Positions 1 to 10,826 of a stretch of DNA of 64,000 bases are shown here, in pieces (position 1 is the stretch's first letter; every line of letters begins with the position of its first letter). The stretch covers positions 49,072,860 through 49,136,859 of the forward strand of contig CM038221.1 of the NCBI GenBank assembly GCA_021442155.1, written 5' to 3'. The stretch is from Cymbidium sinense (taxonomy: Eukaryota; Streptophyta; Magnoliopsida; Asparagales; Orchidaceae). The position numbers were made by a program, and so were the translations under genes. The notes beneath the pieces were generated by a model, which saw only the letters and a program-made list of their open reading frames with translations, did not search any database and was not told the DNA's origin.

Positions 1-701
1 CAGTTTAGAGTTTCCTCACTAGAGAAGTTGGAGCCTGACATTGTCGGATCTAGAAGGACTGCTTGATTTGACCAGTAGAGCTGTTCCACTTTAACCATCT
101 TAAGTTGTCAAACTTGTTATGGGTTGGAACACTCGCTAGTTTCCTGGCGGTTCTACAATTTTACTTGAATAATGGCGTAAATTTCTCTTTTTTATTGTCT
201 TTGGGTTAGCTTGCTTCTCGATGAAGAAGCTTTTGTGCTGCTACTTCTTCTTGAGGCATTAGCCTCCATATTTATTTTTCTTTCTACCAAGACCTTTCGG
301 TAATGGATTCCCAAACACGCGATTCAGGTGACATGCCCTGATGCTCACCGTGTAGGAATTGCTTAGAATAGTCTTGACCGCTTGTTACCACTGATTGTAG
401 TTTTGTAGTGCAGTATTTTTAGCTTCTTTGATAATTGACATTTGATACCTGTTCTTCATAAGACATTTTTTCTTAACAAACTTCAGAACTCTATGTGATC
501 GAGTAGATAGAGTTTCATATTGTTTCTTCATAAAGGTTGAAGTTGACTACTGTTGAGCCCTAGAACACCACTTAACATCACCAGTAGAGCTATTCCTTTT
601 CACCCATCTAAGAATTTTCAAATTTATTGTTGGGTAAAAATACTCACTTCTGGTTGTAAGATTGCTTGTATGACTTGTGATTCAGATAGTAACTACTGAG
701 C

Positions 702-1120
702 TCATAGTTTAGTGTTTCTTCTCCTTTGCCTTCTACTCAATTTTCCTCCAAAAGAGGAGGCTTCAATATCATACCTTCTTCGTGCGAAAGATTCAACTGG
801 TAGGGTTGTCGTATTCACAGGTATGACTGAAACTTTTTGTCCGGTGAATGTTCTCTTCATGACTATCCCCTCAAAATGAATCAATATTTTAAGTACAAAG
901 GCTCTCTTTTGAGGAATCTCAATAGCAGTAGTGATCATTCCAATGTCCTCCTCCATTGCATAGATTGGTGTGTGCAACATGTAGATGCTTCAGGTGGAGG
1001 ATTATTTACAGCAGTGATGGCTGGGAAGTCTACACTATCAAATTGAATGGTAGCTCCAACATCCCCAGTATTGATCGCAGCATTAGCTAAATGGATGTTG
1101 GCTCCGCGACCTAGCTGCAT
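702..1120 (-). pseudogene. Broken gag-like reading frame next to the PBS
   Basis: Two overlapping minus-strand frames cover this stretch. The first begins with Met at 1120 (MQLGRGANIHLANAAINTGD...) and runs to 935; the second, in another frame, covers 980-702 and ends in an arginine-rich tail (KLSRRQRRRNTKL). One frameshift near 940-980 would join them. The start lies about 175 bp inside the primer-binding site, which is where gag begins in LTR elements, and the basic tail fits an RNA-binding gag region. I do not recognise a domain by sequence, so the gag call rests on position and composition only. Confidence 0.35.
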
Positions 1121-1294
1121 GATGAATGGTGTGTTCTAAAGATCTGTTGATATAAAGAACCAGCAGATTAGTCATAATGATATAATTAGCTTAGATTTAG
1201 TTTCATTGATAAATGATTTTATATTTTAATTTTTATCATGATTTACTGCTACTATAGCTCAAATTCAACTAGCCAAAGATGGAAAGAGAATTCT

Positions 1295-1313
1295 GTCCCC
1301 AGTGGAGTCGCCA
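1295..1313 (-). other. Primer-binding site of a Ty3/gypsy element
   Basis: Read on the minus strand the sequence is TGGCGACTCCACTGGGGAC, preceded by TTTT. This matches the PBS type common just inside the 5' LTR of plant Ty3/gypsy elements (known from the family; seen directly here). It fixes the element's orientation as minus and puts its 5' LTR above 1320. Confidence 0.6.
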
Positions 1314-1320
1314 AAATCTA

Positions 1321-2199
1321 TGGGCTCCAAAATTCATCACCGACCTCTTGATAATATTTGAATTGAAGAGAGCGATTTAAAGTGTCAGTGAAATTTTTAG
1401 ATGGCAGATGGAATAGTAGATAAGACACTACCCAAAGATCCGCCCTCATTTTGTGAGGACTTTAGATCTGGTTCTAGGTTTCCTATAGGCGCAGGACCCT
1501 ATAGTTAATTATCCCTCTCAATAAGTGAGAGAGAACTTGTGATTAAGGCTAGTCGTTAGATCGCTTAATGCATACCGTATAGTAGCAGCATGTAGAGTTT
1601 TACAGTTTAAGATTTATGAAATTCATCATTTCAGATTAAATCGGATGGTTGGTGGAATGATGACGTGCCCGATCTAGATCTCATGGTTTCGTCATCCTAG
1701 GCAGTCGCGATCCCTAGTCTACTTAATCAGAGGAAGTAGTCAACCCAACCTAACTTAAGGATCCTCATCAGCAACACATGAATTACGTCATCCAAGAAAT
1801 TCTTGTAGACCTGAGGTAGTGTTTGTCTATAGAGATAATCTTAAGTCAACCTTAGCTGATAAAGGGTTATTTTTCCTATCAAGTATACCCTATGATTCAC
1901 AACTCAAAGGGCAGAGCCATTGGGGAGCATATGGGCTATGGTCGTGATCATAATATAATGGAGTCGGATTGGCCAAACCACCCAATCAGAGAACTCTGGT
2001 CATAACTGCTTCATCTGTGGAGCCTATTGGCCAAGCCACGCAGTTAGAGGACACGGGTCACGTCCTTACTAGTGTGAGATTGATTGAGAGTGAACATAAT
2101 AGAACACTTGATTTGATAGTGGCTCTTTTGTGAGCTAGAATTTTCTTAATTTTTCACCCCAGATAAACAGTTGCAGAAGGTGAATAGATTGAGTTTTGA
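1321..2199. other. Probable LTR-side sequence, no gene
   Basis: No coding frame of note. It contains a small internal duplication near 1950-2060, where ggattggccaaaccac and ctattggccaagccac recur about 62 bp apart. By position this should belong to the LTR adjoining the primer-binding site at 1295-1313, but the outer LTR end was not found. Confidence 0.3.
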
Positions 2200-2860
2200 T
2201 TTAAGTTTTTAATGATAAAATTCTATTTAAGCAGTTTCAGATTGCTACTTAATTTGATTTGCAAAATTGATTAATTAGAATATGTTTAAGAGCTTTAGAT
2301 CATGTCAACTCTATTTAGCTGCTAATAGAGGATTAGATCTACTATCACTTGATATAATCATTTTTTCAGATATTTCGCTGATTTGTGACTCTTATTATAG
2401 GTTTTTAGGTTTTGTTAACCTGGACCCAATCCTAAGACTAAACCAGGAAGCAACTCTCACAGCATCCTCAGACACTTGAATTTAAGCATTCAGCATAGTG
2501 TCGGAGCACATGCGAGTGTATTGTAAGAATTCAGGCAGTTTTTATTTTTGAGTTTTGAGATTGATTTCAGATTTTTATTTAATTTAATTTAAAATTTTGA
2601 TTAATTTGAATATGTTTAAGTGCTTTAGATCCTGTCAACTCTGTTTAGCTGTTAATAAAGGATTATATCTACTATCACCTAATCGGTTCTCGGATATTTC
2701 TTGATTTGAAACTCTTATTATAGGTTTTAGGTTTTGTTAACCGGACCAGTCCTAAGACTAAGCAAGCATCCTCAGACACAGAATTTAAGCATTAGTGTCA
2801 GGGAATTCGGATGTATAATTTTAGGTAATTTTATGTGTTTGAATTTGAATTCAAATTTTT
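2200..2860. repeat. Two-copy tandem duplication, period about 331 bp
   Basis: The block starting tatgtttaagagctttagat at 2281 recurs as tatgtttaagtgctttagat near 2612, and the similarity continues through tattataggtttttaggttt, the cctaagacta motif and gcatcctcagaca. Small indels and substitutions separate the copies. The only open frame (2282-2479, +) lies inside the repeat and is not credible as a gene. Confidence 0.75.
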
Positions 2861-3629
2861 TTATTTAATTTAATTTGCCTGGCCTTTTCATACATTAAAA
2901 TTTGCATTTGAAATCTCTATGTTCATGTAGGTATAGCTTAATTTCTAATTAATGAAATTATTAATTTTAAAAATCATAATTAGAATGAAATTCTTTAATT
3001 TTTGATCAAAGAAAGCCCTGTGATTTCTGTAGATTTGGATTTAGTATTGCATTCTGTCTTCTTGTACAAAGGGTTGTAGATCCAGTGACAAAGAAGGCAT
3101 TTTGATTAGATTGTAATTTAACACATTACTTGCACTTAATTTTCTTGTTGAGCTTTTGTAATTCTCCCAATTTGATTATGCTCAATTTACATCAATTTTG
3201 ATAAGTTATGTTGATTTCAGTGCTTATGGCTTTAGCCCTACTCATGCTTATTATCTAGTATAGTAATCACCTTCACATTCGTATAAGAGTTATTAAACCC
3301 AATTTAGATTCATCCTTGAATTTTGAGTTTATTGCAAGTTTGTTATGAGTTTAGTATTAGTTCCCCCCAAATTCCAATTAAAGCTTATTTAATTTTGAGG
3401 AAATTACAAGAAAAGAGAACTCACTCATTACTTTCATTTAAGCCATAGAGAATCGTTATTAAAATTTGTGATTTTAATACTCCCTAAATTTTACTTGCAT
3501 TTTGAATGAGTGTTCTATTCTTTCCAAAAAAATTTTTAAAGGCTCCCCCTATTTTTTGTTTGACGCTTTTAGTTTAAAATTGGCTACAGGTTTGCCTACT
3601 TAGCGTTCTTAAGTCACCTCATTTCACTC
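2861..3629. other. AT-rich spacer, nothing recognised
   Basis: No reading frame, RNA gene or repeat that I can support on either strand; AT-rich throughout. Confidence 0.5.
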
Positions 3630-3990
3630 TCCCTTTTTTACTAAGTCAAAAGATTTGACACAATTTCTGTAGCCTCTCGGCGTCATCCCCATGCAGGGTT
3701 GCAGTATTTGGCTTACTCGACACCTTTGAAGGAAGCAAATGGTGTGTTACACACCCAGAAGGCTTTTTTCATCTCTCGTTGTTGAGCACGATGAGGCCTT
3801 TAAACCTGAAAGAAGATAAATACAGCATACATTTATTCCCCTCCTTTCCCCCTTTTCTAAGTCTGGAAATTTGACAAAATTTTGGCAGTATTTCGTCTAG
3901 GGGAGTGACATCTAATGAGTGTTGCCTTACTCGGTACACCCTGTTGAGCATAATGAGCGGTGTCTTGCCACACCACTTTCAAGATCAAAG
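3630..3990. repeat. Diverged tandem duplication, period about 215 bp
   Basis: Two copies share ctaagtc, a ...tttgacacaattt / tttgacaaaattt core, a gttgcagtatttggcttactcg / gttgccttactcgg stretch and gttgagca(c/t)(g)atgag. The minus-strand frame 3951-3769 spans the second copy and is not considered a gene. Confidence 0.5.
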
Positions 3991-4067
3991 ACATTTACAT
4001 GCATTGCAGGCTACAATGCTCTGAGGAACGAGGTTAGTATACAATCAATGTACAAAAGAGGCGACGC

Positions 4068-4620
4068 CAAAAATTGAAAGAAGAATTTGTGGATCTATGT
4101 TACCCTTATTTGAAGCAAGGTAGAAGGCTAAAGGGAGGAATATATGAAAATCAAAGAAGAATTCACACATCCATGTTCTTCCCCAATCATCAAAAATGGG
4201 ATGACTAAAGCGAGAGGTGTGATGCCAGAAATCGAAAGAAGAATTCGTCTGTTGATGATGTTCTCCCCCGATTTGCGGCACAATAAAAATGGGATGACTA
4301 AAGTGAAGGGTACAACCCCAAAAATTGAAATAAAAATTCTCCTGTTGACGATGTTCTTCCCATACGGCAAGAAATGGATAAAGTGGATAATCGAAAATCA
4401 AAGAAGAATTCACATATTGATGATTTTCTTCCGATTTGCAAAGAAAATGGGACAGTAAAGTGAGGGTGCTATGCAAATCAAAGAAGAATTCTCGTGATGA
4501 TGTTCTTCCCGATTTATACAAGAATGAAATGGGATGGCTAAAGCAGCGACAAAATCGAAAGAAGAATTCGCTGTTGACGATGTTCTTCCCGACGGCGTGA
4601 AACGGATGGGAAAAAAGTTA
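4068..4620 (+). repeat. Tandem array, about seven units of roughly 80 bp
   Basis: The motif aaatcgaaagaagaattc (or a close variant) recurs at about 4070, 4147, 4229, 4318, 4394, 4474 and 4552, giving spacings of 76-89 bp. Each unit then carries gatgatgttcttccc, a variable linker and a gggatg-ctaaag motif. Because the period is not a multiple of three and units vary in length, the open frames across it (4144-4458 +, 4521-4045 -) are repeat-driven. The array passes straight into GC-richer sequence at 4600-5150. It resembles the tandem blocks found in untranslated parts of Tat-type retroelements, but no flanking element was identified. Confidence 0.8.
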
Positions 4621-5459
4621 CGGCGTCGACAGCAATGGATTGCAGAACAGCGGCAAGTAATGGGTCATGGTGGTCATGGGTGCAGGGTCGTGGTGGTTTC
4701 CGCCATGGGAGGTGGTTTTGCGAAATGGAGGGATTCAAGAAGGACGGCCGGTGGATTGCGGGCTTTTGTCTAAAATGCGATTACCTGGGTGTAGAAATGG
4801 CGTGGGTTTTGTGTCACACAGATGGAGAACGCCTGGCAAAAGCACGAAAGTCGGGGAGCAACCAGAAGTGGAACGGCGGTGGGACCGACGGTGAGGTCGC
4901 GTGCGGGTCGATACACTGGAGCGCGGAATGGGCTCAAGTCTAGAGCGACGAATAATGAACGGCAAGAGTCGTATGGTTTGAATTAGGCACCACCATATGC
5001 GAAGGCCAATGGCGGACTCACAAAAATGAGTCACACGAGACGCACGGTAATGAGAAACTGGGTTTGGTCTGAGGCCGCGAGGCGAATGCTGATTCACGGG
5101 GTCTGAGGGATGCGCTGCACCGCAGATACGGATCTGAAGATGGGAGAACAACCAAACCGAGAGGAGAAATTACCTTGTGTTTTTCATTTTTTGACGTGAG
5201 AGAGAGTTGCTAGGGAGAGAGGAGAGTAGGAGAGAATGAGAAGGGAATGGGTGAGAATGAGGAGAGGAATGGGGGGAGTGGTTGCTTTTCAGTTTTTTTT
5301 TTTTTTTGGCAATTTTTTCAGAAAACTGAAAATAGGGGGGAACTGTTGGACATGAGGGGTAATTTAGTAATTTTTTAAATAAATTTGAATTTATTAAAGG
5401 GTTTTAATGTGGATTTCATGCCAGTAAATGCCCATAGTCAATATATATATTGATTTAAG
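4621..5459. other. GC-richer block then purine-rich tract, no gene recognised
   Basis: 4620-5150 is clearly richer in CpG than its surroundings and has overlapping frames on both strands (e.g. 5151-4735 -, 4635-4943 +), but none shows a domain, signal peptide or family motif I recognise. 5195-5280 is a gagag-rich tract and 5287-5305 a T run. It may be the leader or LTR of the retroelement that carries the 80-bp array. Confidence 0.4.
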
Positions 5460-6215
5460 GTAATTTTGATGTTCCAAACGAACGGTAGTTCACATCTGAC
5501 GTTTTGGTTAGTTTATGCCAAATTGTCAATTTCACCAAAATGCGCATCTCCTCTTTTGACTTCTCGATTTTCACGCAGACTTGTCTGAATTGAATGCGAA
5601 TAGTCTTACTTAATATATTTCAGCATTTTGAAGCCAATGGCAAGATCAATTTTGCAAACATAGGACGTTTGATCCTTGTCGGCACCTCCTGATCTTCATA
5701 TGAGTGCAAGCGCATTGACAACTTGAGCGCTTATTCGGTTGCTCATCAAGTCATGTAATATTTATATATTGACCAATTTCGATGTTTTGAACGCAATAAT
5801 AAAGTCAGTTTATCGATCGGAGGTCATTTGAGTTAATTTCGATGACGTCTTGTGCATTTCAGCCTCGATTTATGCGATGCCACTTCAAATCATTAGACAT
5901 TTGGATAGACACATCCAAGTTAAGCGCGGATAGTCTCATTTGATAGATTTTGATGTTTTGATACTAACGGCAAGATATATTTGCATCGGTCAGGTCATCG
6001 CCGCGGCTCATCGATCTTGATATACGTGCAATCATGTTGATGACTCGAGCGCTTGATCAGTTGATCATTAAGTCACACAATATTATTATCCTGACCAATT
6101 TTGACATTCTAAAAGTGATGGTGAAGTTCGTTCGTCGATCGGAGGTCATTTGAGTTAATTTTGGTGACTCCCAGTGCGTTTCAGCCTCGATTTGCGCAGT
6201 GTCACCTCCGAAGTC
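5460..6215 (+). repeat. Diverged tandem repeat, period about 300-330 bp
   Basis: The segments starting near 5465, 5768 and 6095 (gaccaatttcgatgtt / gaccaattttgacatt) each lead into a cgatcggaggtcatttgagt motif (5815, 6135) and then gcatttcagcctcgattta / gcgtttcagcctcgatttg followed by a gcga/gca-tg-cac-tc motif. Three partial copies are visible. No coding potential follows the period. Confidence 0.65.
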
Positions 6216-6239
6216 CGTTGAATTTGACTTGTGGGCTTA

Positions 6240-8095
6240 TTTTGGTTCATGACACATATGTGGAGGATAACAAATTTGGAATTAATTTAGATTTTGACCG
6301 ATTTGACCCTTTAGGTCAATTTGGGCTAGGTTGGGTCAAGTTTACCAATTGGTCAAATTGGGCTCAATTATGGCTTTGGTCAAGTTCAATAAATGATTTG
6401 GAATGAACTTAAACCATTTGTTGCAATCAATTTGGGTTAAATTATGATTTGACTCATTTTGGCTTTTTAGGCTAATTTAGGTCAAATTATCAATTGGACT
6501 TAGTTTGGCTCAATTAAGGGTTTGGTCATATTTAATCATTGATTATAAATTAATTTGAATCAATGGCTTCAATCAATTTAGTATATGGTGGGTTTTGGCT
6601 AATTTAAGTTTCATTTGGGCTAAAAGTTGACTTAGTTTGACCCAATTCAAGGTAATTGATCACCCTAAGATGATTGTTGATCATGATATGAGGTTTGGAT
6701 GGCTTGGTTCAATCCAATTTGGGTTGGATTAGAACTTGGCTCAAAAAGGTCTTTTAGGTCACTTTGGGTCAAGTGGACCTAAATGGGTCAATTGGTTTGG
6801 TTCTAAGTTGGTTAAAGCTTAGTTTGGTGTATACATGGATTTGGTATGAAAATATAAATCCAATTGCAATTGGTTTGGATTCAAATGGATTTTGATTCAT
6901 TTGATAATTTCAAGTCAAAAGGGATCAACATGGGCTTGACTTGAGTTGACTTGGATTTGGTTTGATAATCGTAGTTTATATTTATATTTGGATGAGTGAT
7001 TGAAGGAAAGATTGATCCATGAAGAAATTCATGGGTTTTGAATTGATTTTGGTATCATTTAGCCAAGTTCAAGAAATTGGCTAAAAAGGCTAAAATTGGA
7101 AATTTGATTTGATTTGGGTTTGGCTTTGGCTAGTGGGATTTATATGTCATTTATATTTATGAATATAAATGAAGATATAAATGATTCATGGGAAAATCAC
7201 TTTAGTTTGGAGTGATTCAGAAGAAAATTTGACCAAATTTAAGGATGTTGGTCAAAAGGGCTTAAGTAAGGAATTGATTTAGTTTGATTTATTTTTGGTC
7301 ATTGGAGGGTGGGTTTCATTTATATTTGTGAATATAAATGAAGGAATAATTGATTTATAAAGAAATCAATTGAGTTTGGGTTGATTCGGGTTGAGATTTG
7401 ATTAAGCTTATGGAGGTAGGTTCATATGGCTTAAGAAATGTCTTAATTTGTTTTGATTTAGTTTGGTCTGGTTTTGGCTATTCTAGTTTGGATTTCATTT
7501 AGATTTTTTAATATAAATGAAGGAATGATTGATCTATTAAGAAATCAACCAAGTTTGGTTTGATTCAAATGGGGTTTTGGCTAAGCATATGAAGGTGGTT
7601 TATATGGCTTAGGAAGAGATTTTGGGATTTGGATTTGATCATGGGTTTCAATCATTTGATTTGGAATTTGGGTTAGAATTTTATTTGAGATTGAATGGAT
7701 ATTTGATAAAATTAATTGAATTGAGGTTGATTTGAATTTGATTAAGGCTAAATTCATAAGACAAAATCAAAGGGCTTAGAAAGGGTTTTGGAGTTTGAAT
7801 TTGATAATGGGTTTCAATCATTTAATTTAGAATTGGTTTATGATTTGGATTTGAATTTGAGGTTTAGTTTGGAAAAAGGAAGCAAGGATTGGATTTAAGG
7901 CTATAGGGTAGGCAAGTTTTTCTAAATCCCTAAGGCATAATCTATTCCTATGGCTAACTCTTCTAAGTCTCTAGGCTTAGGTTAAATGTTCACCTAATCA
8001 CTAGAAGTGTCTTAAGACTAAGGAACTCTTAGTGTCTATAAAAGTCTTAGATCTATGTTGAGGAAGTTGAGAACTCACTTCAAAAGTGAGATCAG
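6240..8095 (-). repeat. Dispersed repeat family with about 175-bp subrepeats
   Basis: The plus strand is rich in T and G. Subunits containing aatataaatgaag(g/a) followed by a gattgat...aagaaatcaa motif recur at about 7000, 7165, 7332 and 7510 (period roughly 170-180 bp). The end (7880-8090) is clearly the reverse complement of 63280-63520 and 62180-62400: both contain the blocks ending in the shared aagcaagga / tccttgctt and ggcaagt / acttgcc motifs. The copia element at 8096 interrupts it. Confidence 0.7.
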
Positions 8096-8103
8096 CAAAG
8101 TCC

Positions 8104-8543
8104 TCATACCTCATTATCAAATATAATGCTAGAAGAGCACAATTGATTTGTCATAGTATTGAAGTTGTTCAGATGCTCTGTTATTAGACTTCCATCTACC
8201 ATCTTCATATTAAACAACCTCTTCATTAAGAATACTTTGTTAGAAGCGGGTGACTTCTCATATATTCTTGTTAGTATAGTCACAAGGTCAACAATGATTT
8301 TTTTCATTCACAATATTCAAAGCAACATACCATAATAGTGAGAATCAAATCAAACTTAGAGTCGTTCGATCTAGGACTTCTCATTCTTTCATAGATATTG
8401 ACTCCAACTTCTTGGCAATCCCATCCAATGACAAATATTATTTTTTCTTACATTAAATCCTCCACTTTCATCTTTGAGAAGGCGAAGTGCAACACATTTA
8501 ACTTTTCAATCTTAAACTTTGAATCATCGATCATTGCTCTCAT
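8104..8543 (-). pseudogene. Copia gag (UBN2 type) N-terminal fragment
   Basis: Gag of Ty1/copia elements assembles the virus-like particle. Starting at the Met at 8543 the frame gives DSKFKIEKLNVLHFAFSKMK, which is the characteristic start of plant copia gag; farther on, in a shifted frame (8307-8104), YEKSPASNKVFLMKRLFNMK and EHLNNFNTMTNQL match the conserved centre of the UBN2 domain. At least one frameshift and a stop lie between the two parts, and the C-terminal half including the zinc knuckle is missing because the element is cut at 8096. Non-functional. Confidence 0.75.
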
Positions 8544-8581
8544 TTGAACTAAAATTTTAGAACCTCCACTCTGACACTAGT

Positions 8582-9201
8582 TGTTGGAGAAGAAAATAGA
8601 TCACAAAACTCACGCAAAAAATTAGTTCGAGTGTTTTAGAGCTTACACAAAACAAATGATAATCAAAATAAAAAAAGATTGCATAAAAGACACCAGATTT
8701 AACGTGAAAAAAATCCGAGAACAAGAAAAACTCATAGAACCACACCACCAAAAAATCCACTATTAAAGAAAAAGTCAAGAGAATAGTAAATATTATATTT
8801 TCTGGAGCTTCTTTACACTTTAGTCACTCTATAGCACAATTTTCACTCTCATACATGGGAGAAAAAAGAAATAAATATTTAAAACTATAGAAAGAACTGC
8901 CTAAATACGAAATCTCCCGACTCATACCAACGCGTCACCATGACCCTGGTACTTAAGCGTTGGCATTGTTGTCCTCCAGCCTTTTCTGCATGGGTTCAAG
9001 CATCGAACTTCATGCTTCTCATTTCTGCTTTTGCGTCATCCTAACCATAGTGTCAGCCTCTAAAGCTTAAGAGACATCGTGACCCAATGCCACGGTGTTT
9101 ACTCCTCTAAAGCTGAATTTTCATGTTCCTACATCGAGACATTGCTTCTCCGACGCCGAGACACTGCCTCCCAGAAATAAAATCAACTCCATGATGCAAC
9201 A
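8582..9201 (-). repeat. Copia 5' LTR
   Basis: On the minus strand it starts TGTTGCATCATGG and ends CTTCTCCAACA, a matched TGTTG...CAACA terminus, 620 bp. Directly after it (8566-8579) comes a sequence close to the TGGTATCAGAGC-type PBS for initiator tRNA-Met (AGTGTCAGAGTGG). The part near 8750-8900 has the TTTATTTC/ATAATATTT-rich layout usual for the end of such LTRs. The outer end was chosen because of the terminal inverted match, so it is less certain than the inner end. Confidence 0.6.
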
Positions 9202-9455
9202 CCTTTTGAGTAGGATGGGTGCTCCCCTACCCAAATGTCCTAGAAACTTTTTACTTTCCTTTGTAAAATTGCACAACTGTATGTAAAACTTGAATTTATT
9301 TATCGGCAGTCATTCAAAAAAAAAAAAATTATTTATGCGTATTTGTTATGTGACCTGCGCGTCTGAATTCTGTAACACAATAGGCAGCCACCACATGGCA
9401 TGCTTAATATCAAAGTTAAGGTCGTGCGAATGGGACCAACACCACTATGCATCAT

Positions 9456-9462
9456 TATATAG
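9456..9462 (+). promoter_or_regulatory. Likely TATA box of the secreted-peptide gene
   Basis: tatatag, 43 bp before the ATG at 9505, preceded by a cat-rich stretch. The spacing would give a short leader of roughly 15-25 bases. Confidence 0.5.
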
Positions 9463-9504
9463 TTACAATACCATAACGGCGGACCCTAAGCTGAAGTCTC
9501 CAGC

Positions 9505-9623
9505 ATGGAATCTCACATCTCCATCTGTAACAAGTTCCTCATGGCCGCTTTCCTCTTTCTTCTGCTCGTCTGCCCTAATCATTCAACAAGAACCCCAAGT
9601 GATCCTTTGCAGATAGGTCAGGA

Positions 9624-9659
<36 letters not shown>

Positions 9660-10826
9660 TCCTCTCTCTCGCTCTCTCCCCCCTTCATGTTTGATGAAAA
9701 TGAAATCATTAACAGAGAAAAATACAATTTTTTTAAGCAAAAGATGGAAACCCATCCCATCCATGTCGCAAAGAAATAAAATCCTGTTGATTAATTAGTA
9801 TATGGCATTAATTTCTCGTATTTGTGAACTGGTGATCAGAAGCTATTTTGAGGGAAATAGCTGCCGATCTTTTCTTCGGAGTTTTCTTTCTTCAAATTTA
9901 AAAAATCTCAGTCATCTTTTGATTAGTTATGTATATTGAGTGGAAACTTCAAAGGCTTAATGGTGAAAATTTCATTATATTAGCCCTTTAAATTTGTACC
10001 CTTTAAATCAGTAAGAATTTCAAGGTTTAGCGATCTGAATATCTCCAATTTATGCTTATTTTTAACTACAAGTATTCGAAGGCCTGATCCATCTACTCAA
10101 TGTTAGAAGGGGTGTGTCAAAGGAGATTGAAGGTCTAACATAATTTTTTTTATATTAAAGTGGAGCTAAACTCAATTCTCTCATATATTTTAATATTAAG
10201 AGATTATTTAAGCTGTTTGTAAAAATAATTGTAGAACTATTATGGAAAAAAAATTAGATTTTTTAAATTATGATCAGCTTATAGATTTCTTAAAACTATA
10301 AATGTAGATCTAATTGTTAAAAGTTTCCTTCATAATTTTTTTGTAAAATAATAAAAATGATAATCGAATAAAAACATGATAATAATTTAAAAAAACAAAA
10401 TTGTGCAAAAACTACGACAATATAATATGAATAACGCGCAAACTGAGAAATATCAACCCGTATAAAGTTCTGATGAATCAGAACATACCGCAGCACACCC
10501 TCCCACTTTCATTTCTCTCTACCCTTCTTATAGAATTAAATTCTTTTTTATGAAGAATGTTTTGAGCAATATGAATTTCGAAGTATTAAAATCAATCGAA
10601 GTTTATATTATACAAAATAAATCTAACGGCTATAAGATTTACTCTTATTTTCTTGAAATTTCTTCGGTGATAAACAAATGACTAGTAATATTGCATGGTT
10701 GCAGCGGCAGATGGCTCGATTTCAACTCATGGGCATAGAAAGCTAGGGAGAGCAGGGTTTCTTCTGCCTCCAACACCAGCAGCCAACAGATTCGTCCCTG
10801 ATCATCCCTCCCCCGGAACACCATAA
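9505..10826 (+). CDS. Small secreted peptide precursor-like gene, two exons
   Basis: I join exon 1 (9505-9616) and exon 2 (10705-10826) across a GT-AG intron of 1088 bp; the donor is atag|gtcagg and the acceptor ggttgcag|cgg. The join keeps frame (112 + 122 nt = 77 codons plus TAA). Residues 1-10 are polar, residues 11-23 (FLMAAFLFLLLVC) form a signal-peptide core, and the mature part is rich in basic and then proline residues: HRKLGRAGFLLPPTPAANRF followed by VPDHPSPGTP at the very C-terminus. A short hydrophobic leader, a basic linker and a C-terminal Pro/Ser/Gly motif are the build of plant post-translationally modified signalling peptides. The ending recalls the SPG core of CEP/PIP peptides but lacks their GxGH end, so I do not assign a family. 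A TATA box sits 43 bp upstream. The splice join is inferred, not shown. Confidence 0.55.
9630..9656 (+). repeat. CT microsatellite just inside the intron
   Basis: About 13 CT units starting roughly 13 bp after the intron donor of the secreted-peptide gene, with further CT-rich sequence to 9680. It creates the low-complexity frames seen on both strands there. Confidence 0.9.

Larger units (their letters stand above)
1..1320 (-). mobile_element. Ty3/gypsy internal region, 5' part, cut by window start
   Basis: A retrotransposon primer-binding site lies at 1295-1313 on the minus strand and the sequence below it (falling coordinates) is therefore the 5' internal region of a minus-strand element that runs off the left edge. 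Between about 5 and 1120 there is a diverged duplication with a period of roughly 500-520 bp (e.g. accagtagag at 71 and 590, tagagttt at 6 and 508). No protease, reverse transcriptase or integrase is visible in the part seen, so lineage below Ty3/gypsy is not assigned. The LTR would start at 1321 (tgggctcc on the plus strand), but I could not find its outer end. Confidence 0.5.
8096..9201 (-). mobile_element. Truncated Ty1/copia element: 5' LTR plus start of gag
   Basis: Minus-strand element consisting of one LTR (8582-9201), a primer-binding-site-like stretch and the beginning of gag, ending abruptly at about 8096 inside another repeat family. No protease, integrase or reverse transcriptase is left. 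No second LTR of this sequence is seen elsewhere in the window. Confidence 0.7.

Noticed and set aside
837..1046. 69-codon plus-strand frame
   Set aside because: Antisense shadow of the gag-like region that belongs to a minus-strand element fixed by the primer-binding site at 1295-1313.
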